Made by a program: the position numbers and the translations under genes. A DNA stretch of 9,907 bases, taken from the NCBI GenBank assembly GCA_021822995.1, contig JAKAPN010000019.1, forward strand, positions 1 to 9,907, read 5' to 3'. This document shows positions 1 through 6,464 of the stretch, piece by piece. Positions within the stretch are counted from its first letter, which is position 1. Every line of letters begins with the position of its first letter. The DNA comes from an archaeon (GTDB lineage Archaea > Thermoproteota > Nitrososphaeria > Nitrososphaerales > Gagatemarchaeaceae). Below the pieces are notes generated by a model. It was not told where the DNA came from, searched no databases, and worked only from the letters and a program-made list of their open reading frames with translations.

Positions 1-445
1 AGAGGTACTCTATCATCCTGAACTTCCTGGTGGCGAAGGCAAGTATGATCAGGACGTCCAGCGCGCCGAAAATAGAAGCGTAAAGCAAAGGCACGTTGAA
101 CAGGATGTTGAGCGCGAGGACGGTGCCGAGGTACTCGGCCAGGTCAGTCGCCGCAGCTGCGGATTCGGCGGCTAGCCAGTACGCCAACCTCCCCGCCCTC
201 GATTTCAGCGAATCCCTCAGCAGCTCGGGGAGGCTCCTCCCCGTGGCGATTCCGAGTTTGCCAGAAAGATACTGCAGCTCCATGGCCATGAGGCTGGCCA
301 ACCACACCGCCCAGACCAGCCTGTTCTGGAAGAGGGCGCCACTCTGGATGGCCGTCCCGTAGTTCCCCGGGTCCATGTACGCCATGCTGACTATGAGGGC
401 GGGACCGAGATAGGCGAAAAACTCGCGCACAGAAGACGCCTTCAT
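1..445 (-). CDS. mntH: NRAMP-family divalent metal (probably Mn2+) transporter, N-terminal part
   Basis: This is the first 148 codons of an integral membrane transporter; the rest lies beyond the left edge. NRAMP proteins import Mn2+ or Fe2+ with protons. Seen in the sequence: the TM1 signature DPGN at residues 25-28, whose Asp and Asn coordinate the metal in characterised NRAMPs; a following amphipathic stretch ending in GKLGIATGR (62-70); and a TM3-like segment with TDLAEYLG at 100-107, which matches the family's conserved TDLAE motif. The TM6 Met-Pro-His motif is outside the window. The ATG at 445-443 lies about 30 bases from a minus-strand TATA-like CTTTAAG (479-473), so the mRNA is probably almost leaderless. 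The gene is divergent from an MntR-type regulator with a palindrome between them, which supports Mn over Mg as substrate. Family is secure; substrate is inferred. Confidence 0.93.
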   Translation of the reverse strand, partial: MKASSVREFFAYLGPALIVSMAYMDPGNYGTAIQSGALFQNRLVWAVWLASLMAMELQYLSGKLGIATGRSLPELLRDSLKSRAGRLAYWLAAESAAAATDLAEYLGTVLALNILFNVPLLYASIFGALDVLIILAFATRKFRMIEYL

Positions 446-472
446 GGATTGGACGACGGGGCGGAGGGCTTA

Positions 473-479
473 CTTAAAG
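473..479 (-). promoter_or_regulatory. TATA-like box of the NRAMP gene
   Basis: Minus strand reads CTTTAAG, centred about 30 bases upstream of the ATG at 445. An archaeal start of transcription 25-27 bases downstream would fall near 450, giving a leader of a few bases. The box abuts, and shares its outermost base (479) with, the palindrome at 479-494. Confidence 0.5.
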
Positions 480-494
480 TTAGATTTATCTAAC
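479..494. promoter_or_regulatory. Perfect 7-2-7 palindrome, candidate MntR operator
   Basis: GTTAGAT-TT-ATCTAAC: two perfect 7-base arms around a 2-base spacer, in the gap between the divergent NRAMP and mntR genes. The outer TTAG/CTAA ends resemble DtxR/IdeR-family operators. It sits directly upstream of the NRAMP TATA-like box, in the TFB-recognition position, so a bound repressor would block initiation. It may also overlap a weak plus-strand promoter of mntR, allowing autoregulation. The palindrome is seen directly; the binding protein is inferred from context. Confidence 0.72.
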
Positions 495-555
495 ATTCCT
501 CGTTGTCCCTCACAAAGCTCGGAGGCCCAAACTCTGTGCCGTCGCTTTGGGAAGG

Positions 556-563
556 CTTTTATC
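556..563 (+). promoter_or_regulatory. Possible TATA box of mntR
   Basis: CTTTTATC about 30-45 bases before the two candidate starts (TTG 593, GTG 605). A transcription start near 586 would leave a leader of roughly 7-20 bases. An alternative, weaker box lies in the palindrome at 484-491, which would give a leader of about 80 bases. Confidence 0.35.
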
Positions 564-592
564 CGAAGGCCGGTCCCGCATGGGAGAGGCCA

Positions 593-1030
593 TTGGCTTC
601 GTCTGTGCAGTCCCGGAAGGACGTCTCAAGGCTCGAGGACTATCTGGAGGCGATCTACAACCTCCATGAAGAGAAGGGGTACGCCAGCGCAGCTGATGTC
701 TCTGACAGGCTGGGGGTGAGGCCGCCCACAGTGTCTAGCATGGTCTCCAACCTCGCGAAGAAGGGATACCTGGAACACGAGAGGTATCGGGGGATGCGGC
801 TTACCCCTTTGGGAGTAAAGGTGGCGAAGTCGGTCATAAAGAGGCACCGCGTCGTCTCGGGTCTGCTATCTATGCTCGGAGTGGACCCGCAGACCGCCTA
901 TGTGGATACCGAGGGGATCGAGCACCACGTCCATCCCAGCACCCTCCATCGTCTTGAGATGCTTGCCGAGTATCTTCGCCAACACCCGAAGCTGTTGAGC
1001 GAGGTCCGCGGGTACGTCGAGGGAACGTAG
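593..1030 (+). CDS. mntR: Mn-responsive DtxR/MntR-family transcriptional regulator
   Basis: A metal-dependent DNA-binding repressor of about 145 residues, the size of Bacillus subtilis MntR (142). An N-terminal winged helix (residues about 15-75) is followed by the dimerisation/metal-binding domain with the motif DTEGIEHHV. All six metal ligands of B. subtilis MntR align without gaps: D16, E19, H85, E107, E110 and H111 (B. subtilis D8, E11, H77, E99, E102, H103). Asp at the first position, where Fe-responsive DtxR has Met, points to manganese. There is no SH3-like C-terminal domain. Start choice: TTG 593 has GGGAG six bases upstream; GTG 605 (141 residues) is equally possible. A longer reading from TTG 503 adds sequence with no family match. 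CTTTTATC at 556-563 could be its TATA box. It probably controls the divergent transporter. Confidence 0.93.
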   Translation: MASSVQSRKDVSRLEDYLEAIYNLHEEKGYASAADVSDRLGVRPPTVSSMVSNLAKKGYLEHERYRGMRLTPLGVKVAKSVIKRHRVVSGLLSMLGVDPQTAYVDTEGIEHHVHPSTLHRLEMLAEYLRQHPKLLSEVRGYVEGT

Positions 1031-1055
1031 CGGCTTTACCCGGGACTAAACCGCT
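1029..1055. terminator. Hairpin between convergent mntR and Nudix genes
   Basis: AGCGG (1029-1033) pairs with CCGCT (1051-1055), and TTTA (1035-1038) pairs with TAAA (1047-1050), leaving C1034 bulged and an 8-base GC-rich loop. The stem overlaps the stop codons of both convergent genes, whose coding ends are only 15 bases apart. It could fold in either transcript. Archaeal termination usually depends on T-tracts, which are absent here, so a 3'-end or processing role is a guess. Confidence 0.4.
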
Positions 1056-1600
1056 CCGAAAAGCGACGTGAGTATCCTGTAAGTGAGTCCCCAGACCACG
1101 TAGTCACCAACGGTGTACGCTGGGAGCGCGACCGATTGACCTCCTGAATTGAAGACATACTTCGACCTGGCTCTCGGCGCCATGAGTTCGTGTAGCCCGA
1201 CCCATCGGAACGAAGCGACTTCGCCGTTTGTCCTGACCGCTACCGGCTGTTTCAGCTCAAAGGCCACCGGTACCACTTCCATGGTGCCTGTGTGAGTAGC
1301 AATCACTTCACCATAGCCCAAGAAGCGCGAACTGACCGCCAGGTCGAACCCGACCTCCTCGAAGGTCTCTCTGACCGCAGTGTCCCTGGCAGTCTTGTCC
1401 TCTGTTTGCGTCTTTCCTCCGGGGAAGGCGATCTGACCCGACCATGGATCTCCCGCGCGCGCGGCTCTCTCGATCAAGAGGACTTGTGGGGTCTCTCTTT
1501 CAGTGATTATGACTGAAACAGCAGCAAGCCTGAGGCCTTTCGAGGTCGGCTCTTCGCCTGCAAGGTTCTTCGCCATCCTCTGGAGGGCCTCGCTTTCCAA
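1046..1600 (-). CDS. Nudix hydrolase, CoA pyrophosphatase-like
   Basis: Nudix enzymes cleave nucleoside diphosphates linked to another group. From TTG 1600 the product has about 184 residues. Residues 55-62 read GQIAFPGG and 77-84 RETFEEVG, the two halves of the Nudix box. The spacing between the glycine and REXXEE is one residue longer than in MutT, and Asp replaces the first Glu. To my knowledge both features also occur in CoA pyrophosphatases such as NudL, and the C-terminal VVWGLTYRIL resembles their end. CoA or a similar nucleotide is therefore a reasonable substrate guess, not proof. Start choice: TTG 1600 lies about 30 bases from a minus-strand TATA element (1627-1637). ATG 1576 and a GTG at 1678 are alternatives; the latter would place the TATA element inside the gene. 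It diverges from thioredoxin. Confidence 0.88.
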   Translation of the reverse strand: MESEALQRMAKNLAGEEPTSKGLRLAAVSVIITERETPQVLLIERAARAGDPWSGQIAFPGGKTQTEDKTARDTAVRETFEEVGFDLAVSSRFLGYGEVIATHTGTMEVVPVAFELKQPVAVRTNGEVASFRWVGLHELMAPRARSKYVFNSGGQSVALPAYTVGDYVVWGLTYRILTSLFGAV

Positions 1601-1626
1601 GTCAACTGTTCTCGACTCCCCTCCAA

Positions 1627-1637
1627 TTTTAAATATA
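1627..1637. promoter_or_regulatory. Shared AT-rich TATA element, Nudix/thioredoxin divergent promoter
   Basis: TTTTAAATATA is the most AT-rich patch nearby and can be read as a TATA box on both strands. On the minus strand a start near 1606 fits the Nudix TTG at 1600. On the plus strand a start near 1658 gives thioredoxin a leader of about 46 bases carrying its ribosome-binding site. Confidence 0.5.
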
Positions 1638-1692
1638 CACCACGAATCTCGCCACAACAGCTGAGATTTTGACGTCACAAGAGCATAGCGAC

Positions 1693-1696
1693 GGAG
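1693..1696 (+). promoter_or_regulatory. Ribosome-binding site of thioredoxin
   Basis: GGAG eight bases before ATG 1705. It decides for this ATG over an in-frame TTG at 1669, which would add 12 residues without family support. Confidence 0.55.
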
Positions 1697-1704
1697 AACC
1701 TGCC

Positions 1705-2019
1705 ATGAAACTCACCGAGGAGAACTTCGACAGGGTGGTTTCGGGGCCCAAACCCGTGTTCGTCGATTATTGGGCAGTCTGGTGCGGTCCCTGCCGCGTG
1801 ATGGATCCCGTAGTAAACAAGCTTGCGGCCAAGTATGGCGACAAGGTGGTCTTCGGCAAGGTTAACGTGGACGAAGAGATGAACATCTCTTCCAAATATC
1901 AGGTGTTCTCGATCCCCACATTCATGATCTTCAGGAACGGCCAACCCATTGACGCTGTAATAGGGGCCGTCGGCGAGTCGTCTCTTGAGAAGTTCATCGC
2001 CGGCGCCATCAGCGGCTGA
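1705..2019 (+). CDS. trxA: Thioredoxin
   Basis: A single-domain cytoplasmic thiol-disulfide oxidoreductase of 104 residues, close to the usual thioredoxin length. The active site WCGPC is at residues 26-30 (redox cysteines C27 and C30). The cis-proline loop SIPTF has P71, the buried Asp equivalent is in FVDYWA (D21), and the C-terminal strand and helix follow FRNGQ at 76-80. It has no signal peptide or extra domain. The reductant would be a thioredoxin reductase, which is not encoded here. The gene ends two bases before the convergent metallophosphoesterase stop, leaving no room for a separate terminator. Neighbouring genes do not indicate a dedicated target protein. Confidence 0.96.
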   Translation: MKLTEENFDRVVSGPKPVFVDYWAVWCGPCRVMDPVVNKLAAKYGDKVVFGKVNVDEEMNISSKYQVFSIPTFMIFRNGQPIDAVIGAVGESSLEKFIAGAISG

Positions 2020-2021
2020 CG

Positions 2022-2780
2022 CTAGGTCACTCTGGTCCCATCAGTCAGGAATATGTCGGCGCCTTCGAGGCTAACCGACTTGGACGACAGGACCGGCCCG
2101 AACTCGAATGACCTGCTCCTGTTAATCGGCTGACCGCCAACCAGCCGGTTGAACGGCGGCATCACGGTGAGCTTTCCCTTCCCTTTCAGACTCGACTTGT
2201 AGCCGGCCCCCTTCACGAGATCGGCCATGTCATACTCTGCCATGACCCAGACTGACTCCCTGGTCCTGGACCCGAGCGAGTCCCGCATCTCGTAGGTGAA
2301 GTGGGAGTGTCCTATCACCAGGTTCCGTGTCGCGATGGCCTCCTCAGACGGCCACGCATGACCATGCGCCACGCCAATGATGTCCTCGCCCTCGCCAAGG
2401 ACCGCGCCCTGCGAGGGGTGGAGTTTCACGCGCGGGGGGAGTACCGTCCTGATGTTCCCGTCGTGATTCCCCGGGACCACTTCCACGGCTTCAAAGAGGT
2501 CCAGCATCGTGTCGAAGAACCAGGGTACGACCCCCCAATCAATGTCCTCAACTTTTCCGACCGTGTGCTTGACATCCCCCAAAACCGCGAGCCTGCGGGC
2601 ACCGTAACTTTCCGCCGCCCGTTTGACCCTCTCCACCATCCTTACGGAATAGGCGGGCAGCCTGAACCCTTTCTTCGCCATCTCCTTCTCCAGCCCCAGG
2701 TGGAGGTCTGAGATCAGAAGGGTCTTGGACTCGGGAGTCGAAAAGACCAGCGCCGCCTCCCCGGGGACTATCTTGAGCAA
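2022..2780 (-). CDS. Mre11/SbcD-related metallophosphoesterase (COG1407 type)
   Basis: A 252-residue calcineurin-like phosphoesterase of the archaeal ICC-like group. All metal-binding motifs are present in order: SDLHLG (D25, H27), GDVKH (D69), PGNHD (103-107), HGH (139-141) and GHSH (157-160). It lacks the Mre11 capping domain and is the short form. Relatives include the metallophosphoesterase of bacterial Lhr-type repair clusters, which is a Mn-dependent DNA nuclease, so nuclease or phosphodiesterase activity is likely; the substrate is not shown. It is the last gene of an operon behind the Lhr helicase and an unrecognised protein. TTG 2780 starts one base after the previous gene's TAG; no other start precedes the essential DLHLG strand, so TTG is well supported, although I see no Shine-Dalgarno site. 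Translation may be coupled. Confidence 0.92.
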   Translation of the reverse strand: MLKIVPGEAALVFSTPESKTLLISDLHLGLEKEMAKKGFRLPAYSVRMVERVKRAAESYGARRLAVLGDVKHTVGKVEDIDWGVVPWFFDTMLDLFEAVEVVPGNHDGNIRTVLPPRVKLHPSQGAVLGEGEDIIGVAHGHAWPSEEAIATRNLVIGHSHFTYEMRDSLGSRTRESVWVMAEYDMADLVKGAGYKSSLKGKGKLTVMPPFNRLVGGQPINRSRSFEFGPVLSSKSVSLEGADIFLTDGTRVT

Positions 2781-2781
2781 G

Positions 2782-3465
2782 CTAGGCTATCAATGGGAGC
2801 ACTTGGCTGCCGATGAAGTTCTTGAACTCTGAGAGCTCCATCTTGCTGAACCCGGTAAGAATGCAGTTCCGGGTCAGGCCGAACACGTAGCCGTAGGCCT
2901 TGCTCTTGAAGACGATGTACCAGAGTTTCCCATGAGTGAGGTAGTCGCTGTAAAGGCTGGTGTTCCCCAGCTCGGCCCCGTAGAGGGACAGTTTAGAGAT
3001 GTTCGGCAGGTCTACGTCGGAATAGAAGATCACCTTGGTATCTTCGAAATTTGCTTCATGGAACTTGCGGAGCGTCTCTGGGTCTATCCTGGCTTCTACC
3101 ACCTGACCCAGGCTCATGAACACCGCTTTGCTCATCTCGTTGGCTATGTTGTTTGCCCGGTTCTTCTTGTCATAGACCGTGAGGAACATCCTGTCCTTGT
3201 ACATGGTGAAAGAAAACGGGGCTTCGTACGTCCTGGGGACCGGGACCGGCTCCCCGCGGTGGGGCACCACGAAGACAGAGTCGAACGAGAACTTCCCTTC
3301 GAGCGTCCCCTTGCCCAAGCTGAGGTCGGTAATCTCCGACACGAGCTTGAACTCCTTGTCCTCGACGCTCGTCTCGGTCTCGATCCTGAATGACTTCAGC
3401 TTGTCGGCCAGCATGTCGATTTCGTAGTTCTCTCTGACCAGGAACACCTTTCCGGCTAAGACCAA
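2782..3465 (-). CDS. Unrecognised protein between Lhr helicase and metallophosphoesterase
   Basis: I do not recognise this 227-residue protein. It has no signal peptide or membrane helix and a single Cys (C201), so no zinc site. The first half (about 5-100) alternates short strands and charged turns, with FSFDSVFVVP (59-68) and a proline-rich turn at 72-80. A helix around 102-118 (KKNRANNIANEMSKAVF) follows, then a mixed alpha/beta C-terminal part with aromatic-rich strands such as LWYIVFKSKAYGYVFGL (181-197). TTG 3465 has GAGGG eight bases upstream (3474-3478), and an in-frame stop lies above it; GTG 3447 is an alternative. The gene is 35 bases after the helicase and one base before the phosphoesterase, so the three are very likely co-transcribed. 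A role with them in nucleic-acid processing is inferred only from position. Confidence 0.85.
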   Translation of the reverse strand: MVLAGKVFLVRENYEIDMLADKLKSFRIETETSVEDKEFKLVSEITDLSLGKGTLEGKFSFDSVFVVPHRGEPVPVPRTYEAPFSFTMYKDRMFLTVYDKKNRANNIANEMSKAVFMSLGQVVEARIDPETLRKFHEANFEDTKVIFYSDVDLPNISKLSLYGAELGNTSLYSDYLTHGKLWYIVFKSKAYGYVFGLTRNCILTGFSKMELSEFKNFIGSQVLPLIA

Positions 3466-3473
3466 CGATTTTG

Positions 3474-3478
3474 CCCTC
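3474..3478 (-). promoter_or_regulatory. Ribosome-binding site of the middle operon gene
   Basis: GAGGG on the minus strand, eight bases before TTG 3465. It lies in the 35-base gap after the helicase stop codon and supports this start. Confidence 0.45.
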
Positions 3479-3500
3479 GAGTTCTCCTGTTATTGGGTTT

Positions 3501-6344
3501 TCAGTTCCCCCAGTACTGCCGCGTGGTAACGAACTTGATCTTGGCCTCGAGGAGGTCCCTGTAGAACGCTTGTTCGTCGTCATGCATCTCTGCCAGAATC
3601 CGCGACGCGGTCTGCGGCCCGATTCCATATACAGTCTGGGCGATCACCGCTTTCTTGCCGTATGAGAGCACCAGATCTGCCCCTCTTCTTGCTCTCGACA
3701 ACTCGGACCTCTCATCCTCACTCAACTGGGCCCTTGCTTCGCGTCTCCTGACAAGGTCGGCGAGCTTCGCTGACCCCCAGTAGCAGGGGACCAAAAGTCC
3801 AGACTCGCACGCAGAGCATCTCGGCTCCTCTGGGAGGTCGCCCACCGTTGTCTGACCCTGGTCCGCACCGCATTTTACACAGAGTAGGCTCACTTCGGTG
3901 CCAAAAATGCTCGCCTTCATCCTCTGGTATGAGGACTTCCCCAGGGAGTCCGGAGCCACGGCCTCGGGCACTTCGAGGTACCTGTAGAGCAGGTTGTACG
4001 CGATGGGTGTCGGCCTGTCTCCCGCGAGGAAAGTTTCCACCGCGATGCCCCCCCTTGCGACTTCGATCAGGATCTGTTTTCCCTTCTCCATGTCGATCAG
4101 GTCTCTCCCTGTCTCTTGAAGTGCCTCCTCGAAAATCGGGGTCTTCTCGAATCGCGTAGGAAGGGAGCAGAGGTTCGGGTGCGCGATCAGTTTGCCCCGC
4201 TTGAGCGCTCCGAACCTCTCTGCTACGAACTTGACTCTTGCTGGGAACGGGAAGTTCCTTTGGGCCGCGACTGCGTACGTGCTCTCCAGCTGTTCGGGAT
4301 TAATGCCCATGAGTTCCCGCGATATAGCTCCCAGGTCAAGATCTTCGGTATCGGTCGTCAGTTCCAGCAGCAGCCTGTATCCGTCCAGCCACCAGACTCG
4401 CACCAGCCCCCGCCTCGACAGGATCTCCTCGAACACGTAAGCGAACGTCCTATTCACCGACTCGCCGAAGCAGAGGTGAACGATCAGGTAACGCCCGAAA
4501 CCCTCGAACAGGACCAGCCTGTCGGATGGAACGGGGGCCCCCATCTTCTTGTGCTCTGCAATCTCGTCGATGACCAGCGCCCGAGCAGCGGCCTCCCCGG
4601 GGATTTGCTGTTGCACGTTCTCCACCGCCTCGTTCCCCGAGTCCAGTGCCTCGGAGATTTCCCTCCTGAGCCTACCTGTCTCAAGTGCGAGCTCGTAGGG
4701 GATGGGGAGCATCTCGCCGTCCCACCCCGGCACCGCGGCCAGCGGGTCCTCGACAGGAGTGACGTAGATCTTCCTGTCGTCCGATACCTGCTCGATCTGC
4801 CAGACTCTGCCCTTGATTATGAAGTGTACGCCTGCTTTGGCTCTGAGCAGGACGAACTCCTCTCCAAGGATGCCGACGGTCTGGTTGGTTGAGACGTCCA
4901 CCACGAGGTAACGCGTTTCGTCCGGAATCATGGATAGGTTCTCGTAGTAATACTCTCTCGTCAGCCTGGTCCTCGACAGTGTAATCCCATCGAATCTGAT
5001 CTTCCGGAGCTCTGAAAGGTAACCGGCGGTCCGGAGGAACGCGTCTTCAGTCAGGTCCCTGAAGGGGGCGGCTTTCCTTACCTCGGCGAGCATCTTCTTC
5101 GCTTCCATGGTCTCGAAGTCCATCAGGTATCCCGCGATCTGGTGTGCGAGCACGTCAAGGGAGTTCGAATACGGCCGAGTTGGCTCGATCCTTCCCTGGG
5201 CGGCCGATTTGACGCTGGCCGCGGACTCCAAGATGTCGTCGGCGGAAACGGTGACCAACACACCCTTTGAGACCCTCCCCAGCCTGTGTCCCGACCTCCC
5301 CACGCGCTGGACGAGGCTAGTGACCTGCCTAGGGGACATGTACTGCACCACGAGGTCGACCGATCCCACATCGATCCCCAGTTCCAATGTGCTGGTGCAG
5401 ACCAGCGCCTTCAACTCGCCCGCCTTGAACGCCTGCTCCACCCTCTCCCGCTCCTCCCTTGGAAGCGACCCATGGTGAACTCCTACGTCCGCTCTCAGTC
5501 GGGCGAGCTTCTCCCCCAGCATCTCCGCCAGAGTCCTGCTGTTGACAAAGATGAGGGTCGAAGTGTGGCTGTCGATGAGCGCGTTGATCCTGGAAAGTCG
5601 GGCAGCCAGGTCAGGAGCGGAGAAGGTCCCCTTCGCATCCGACTGGTTCGCTGCGTCGGGAACTGGGTATTCAATGGCAAAGGTGAACTCCTTTGGGGCT
5701 TCGGCCTTCACGACTGTCATCGGGCCGTCGCCGAAGAGAAACCTCGCGGCCACTTGAGGGGTTCCGACCGTGGCGGAGAGCGCCACCAGCTGGAATCCAG
5801 GCGCGACCTTTCTAAGCCTCTGAATCCCTACGCAGAGCTGGACTCCTCGCTTGCTTTCGACGAGGTTGTGGAGCTCGTCTATGACCACGGCCTTCAGGTG
5901 TGAGAGGTTCTCCCTCATCCTCTTTCCTGGGAGAATCGCTTGTAGTGTCTCGGGGGTCGTGACCATCAGGTCAGGCGGATGTACGGACTGCCTCGCTCGT
6001 TGCGCCTGCGGGGTGTCACCGTGCCGGATGTCTACTGTGAGTCCAAGCTTTGTGCACCATCCCTGCAGCCGCCTCTGCATGTCCCTGTTGAGGGCGCGCA
6101 TGGGAGTGATGTAGAGCAGGGAAATGCCTTCGCCGTGGCCTTCCTGCACCAGCCTGCTCAACAGCGGGAGGAGGGCGGCCTCCGTCTTCCCGGAACCCGT
6201 GGGGGCGACCACGAGCACGTCTTCGCCTCGTGAAACGAGCGGCCATGCTTTGACCTGAGGAGGCGTGGGCTCCCTTATCCCGGTCTCCGCAAGGAATCCT
6301 CTCACCGCAGGGGCCAGGGACTCGAACGCGGTCTCCGAGGACAA
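3501..6344 (-). CDS. lhr: Lhr-family superfamily 2 helicase
   Basis: A 947-residue ATP-dependent DNA (or DNA-RNA) helicase of the Lhr group, implicated in DNA repair in bacteria and archaea. RecA domain 1 has a Q-like PTPPQ (27-31), Walker A APTGSGKT (47-54), DELH (156-159) and SAT (190-192). RecA domain 2 has IFVNSR (265-270), STLELGIDVG (318-327) and QRVGRSGHRLG (346-356). A winged-helix and the Lhr core domain follow to about 800. Near the C terminus, C822/C825 and C843/C846 form a likely zinc ribbon, then a charged helix and a helix-hairpin-helix-like GIGPQTASRIL (907-917). TTG 6344 lies about 28 bases from a minus-strand TATA box (6368-6376), suggesting a leaderless transcript; a GTG 13 codons in is possible. 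First gene of the operon with the unknown protein and metallophosphoesterase; diverges from the SMC operon. Confidence 0.95.
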   Translation of the reverse strand: MSSETAFESLAPAVRGFLAETGIREPTPPQVKAWPLVSRGEDVLVVAPTGSGKTEAALLPLLSRLVQEGHGEGISLLYITPMRALNRDMQRRLQGWCTKLGLTVDIRHGDTPQAQRARQSVHPPDLMVTTPETLQAILPGKRMRENLSHLKAVVIDELHNLVESKRGVQLCVGIQRLRKVAPGFQLVALSATVGTPQVAARFLFGDGPMTVVKAEAPKEFTFAIEYPVPDAANQSDAKGTFSAPDLAARLSRINALIDSHTSTLIFVNSRTLAEMLGEKLARLRADVGVHHGSLPREERERVEQAFKAGELKALVCTSTLELGIDVGSVDLVVQYMSPRQVTSLVQRVGRSGHRLGRVSKGVLVTVSADDILESAASVKSAAQGRIEPTRPYSNSLDVLAHQIAGYLMDFETMEAKKMLAEVRKAAPFRDLTEDAFLRTAGYLSELRKIRFDGITLSRTRLTREYYYENLSMIPDETRYLVVDVSTNQTVGILGEEFVLLRAKAGVHFIIKGRVWQIEQVSDDRKIYVTPVEDPLAAVPGWDGEMLPIPYELALETGRLRREISEALDSGNEAVENVQQQIPGEAAARALVIDEIAEHKKMGAPVPSDRLVLFEGFGRYLIVHLCFGESVNRTFAYVFEEILSRRGLVRVWWLDGYRLLLELTTDTEDLDLGAISRELMGINPEQLESTYAVAAQRNFPFPARVKFVAERFGALKRGKLIAHPNLCSLPTRFEKTPIFEEALQETGRDLIDMEKGKQILIEVARGGIAVETFLAGDRPTPIAYNLLYRYLEVPEAVAPDSLGKSSYQRMKASIFGTEVSLLCVKCGADQGQTTVGDLPEEPRCSACESGLLVPCYWGSAKLADLVRRREARAQLSEDERSELSRARRGADLVLSYGKKAVIAQTVYGIGPQTASRILAEMHDDEQAFYRDLLEAKIKFVTTRQYWGN

Positions 6345-6367
6345 CTGGCTCTGAACGACCTTTCGCC

Positions 6368-6376
6368 GATTTAAGG
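6368..6376 (-). promoter_or_regulatory. TATA box of the lhr operon
   Basis: Minus strand reads CCTTAAATC, centred near 6372. Archaeal spacing puts the transcription start at about 6346, almost on TTG 6344, so the helicase mRNA is probably leaderless and the TTG is the true start. Confidence 0.55.
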
Positions 6377-6429
6377 AGTGGCGAGAGGGGGGTGGTTGAA
6401 AGTGAAACTGGGGCTCTGGGTCAGCAAGG

Positions 6430-6436
6430 TCTAAAT
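6430..6436 (+). promoter_or_regulatory. TATA-like box of the SMC operon
   Basis: TCTAAAT centred near 6433 predicts a transcription start around 6459, about six bases before TTG 6465. No Shine-Dalgarno site is seen there, which fits near-leaderless translation. Confidence 0.45.
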
Positions 6437-6445
6437 GCGCCTGAC

Positions 6446-6455
6446 CTTCGCGAAG
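6446..6455. repeat. Perfect palindrome CTTCGCGAAG at the SMC promoter
   Basis: A 10-base perfect inverted repeat between the TATA-like box and the TTG start, over the predicted transcription start. A repressor bound here would block transcription, but a palindrome of this length in GC-rich DNA can arise by chance. Confidence 0.3.
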
Positions 6456-6464
6456 CGATGAAGC

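Noticed and set aside
96..362. Plus-strand open frame of 88 codons near the left edge
   Set aside because: Antisense to the NRAMP gene, whose DPGN and TDLAE motifs establish the coding strand.
503..592. Longer N terminus for MntR from TTG 503
   Set aside because: The 30 extra residues have no counterpart in MntR proteins and would start next to the operator-like palindrome, ahead of the likely promoter.
1601..1678. Nudix start at GTG 1678
   Set aside because: It would run through the AT-rich TATA element and overlap the thioredoxin leader. The added residues are not Nudix-like.
4116..4892. Long plus-strand open frame (258 codons) opposite lhr
   Set aside because: It lies wholly antisense to the well-supported helicase, has no recognisable motif and an unusual composition, as expected of a shadow in GC-rich DNA.
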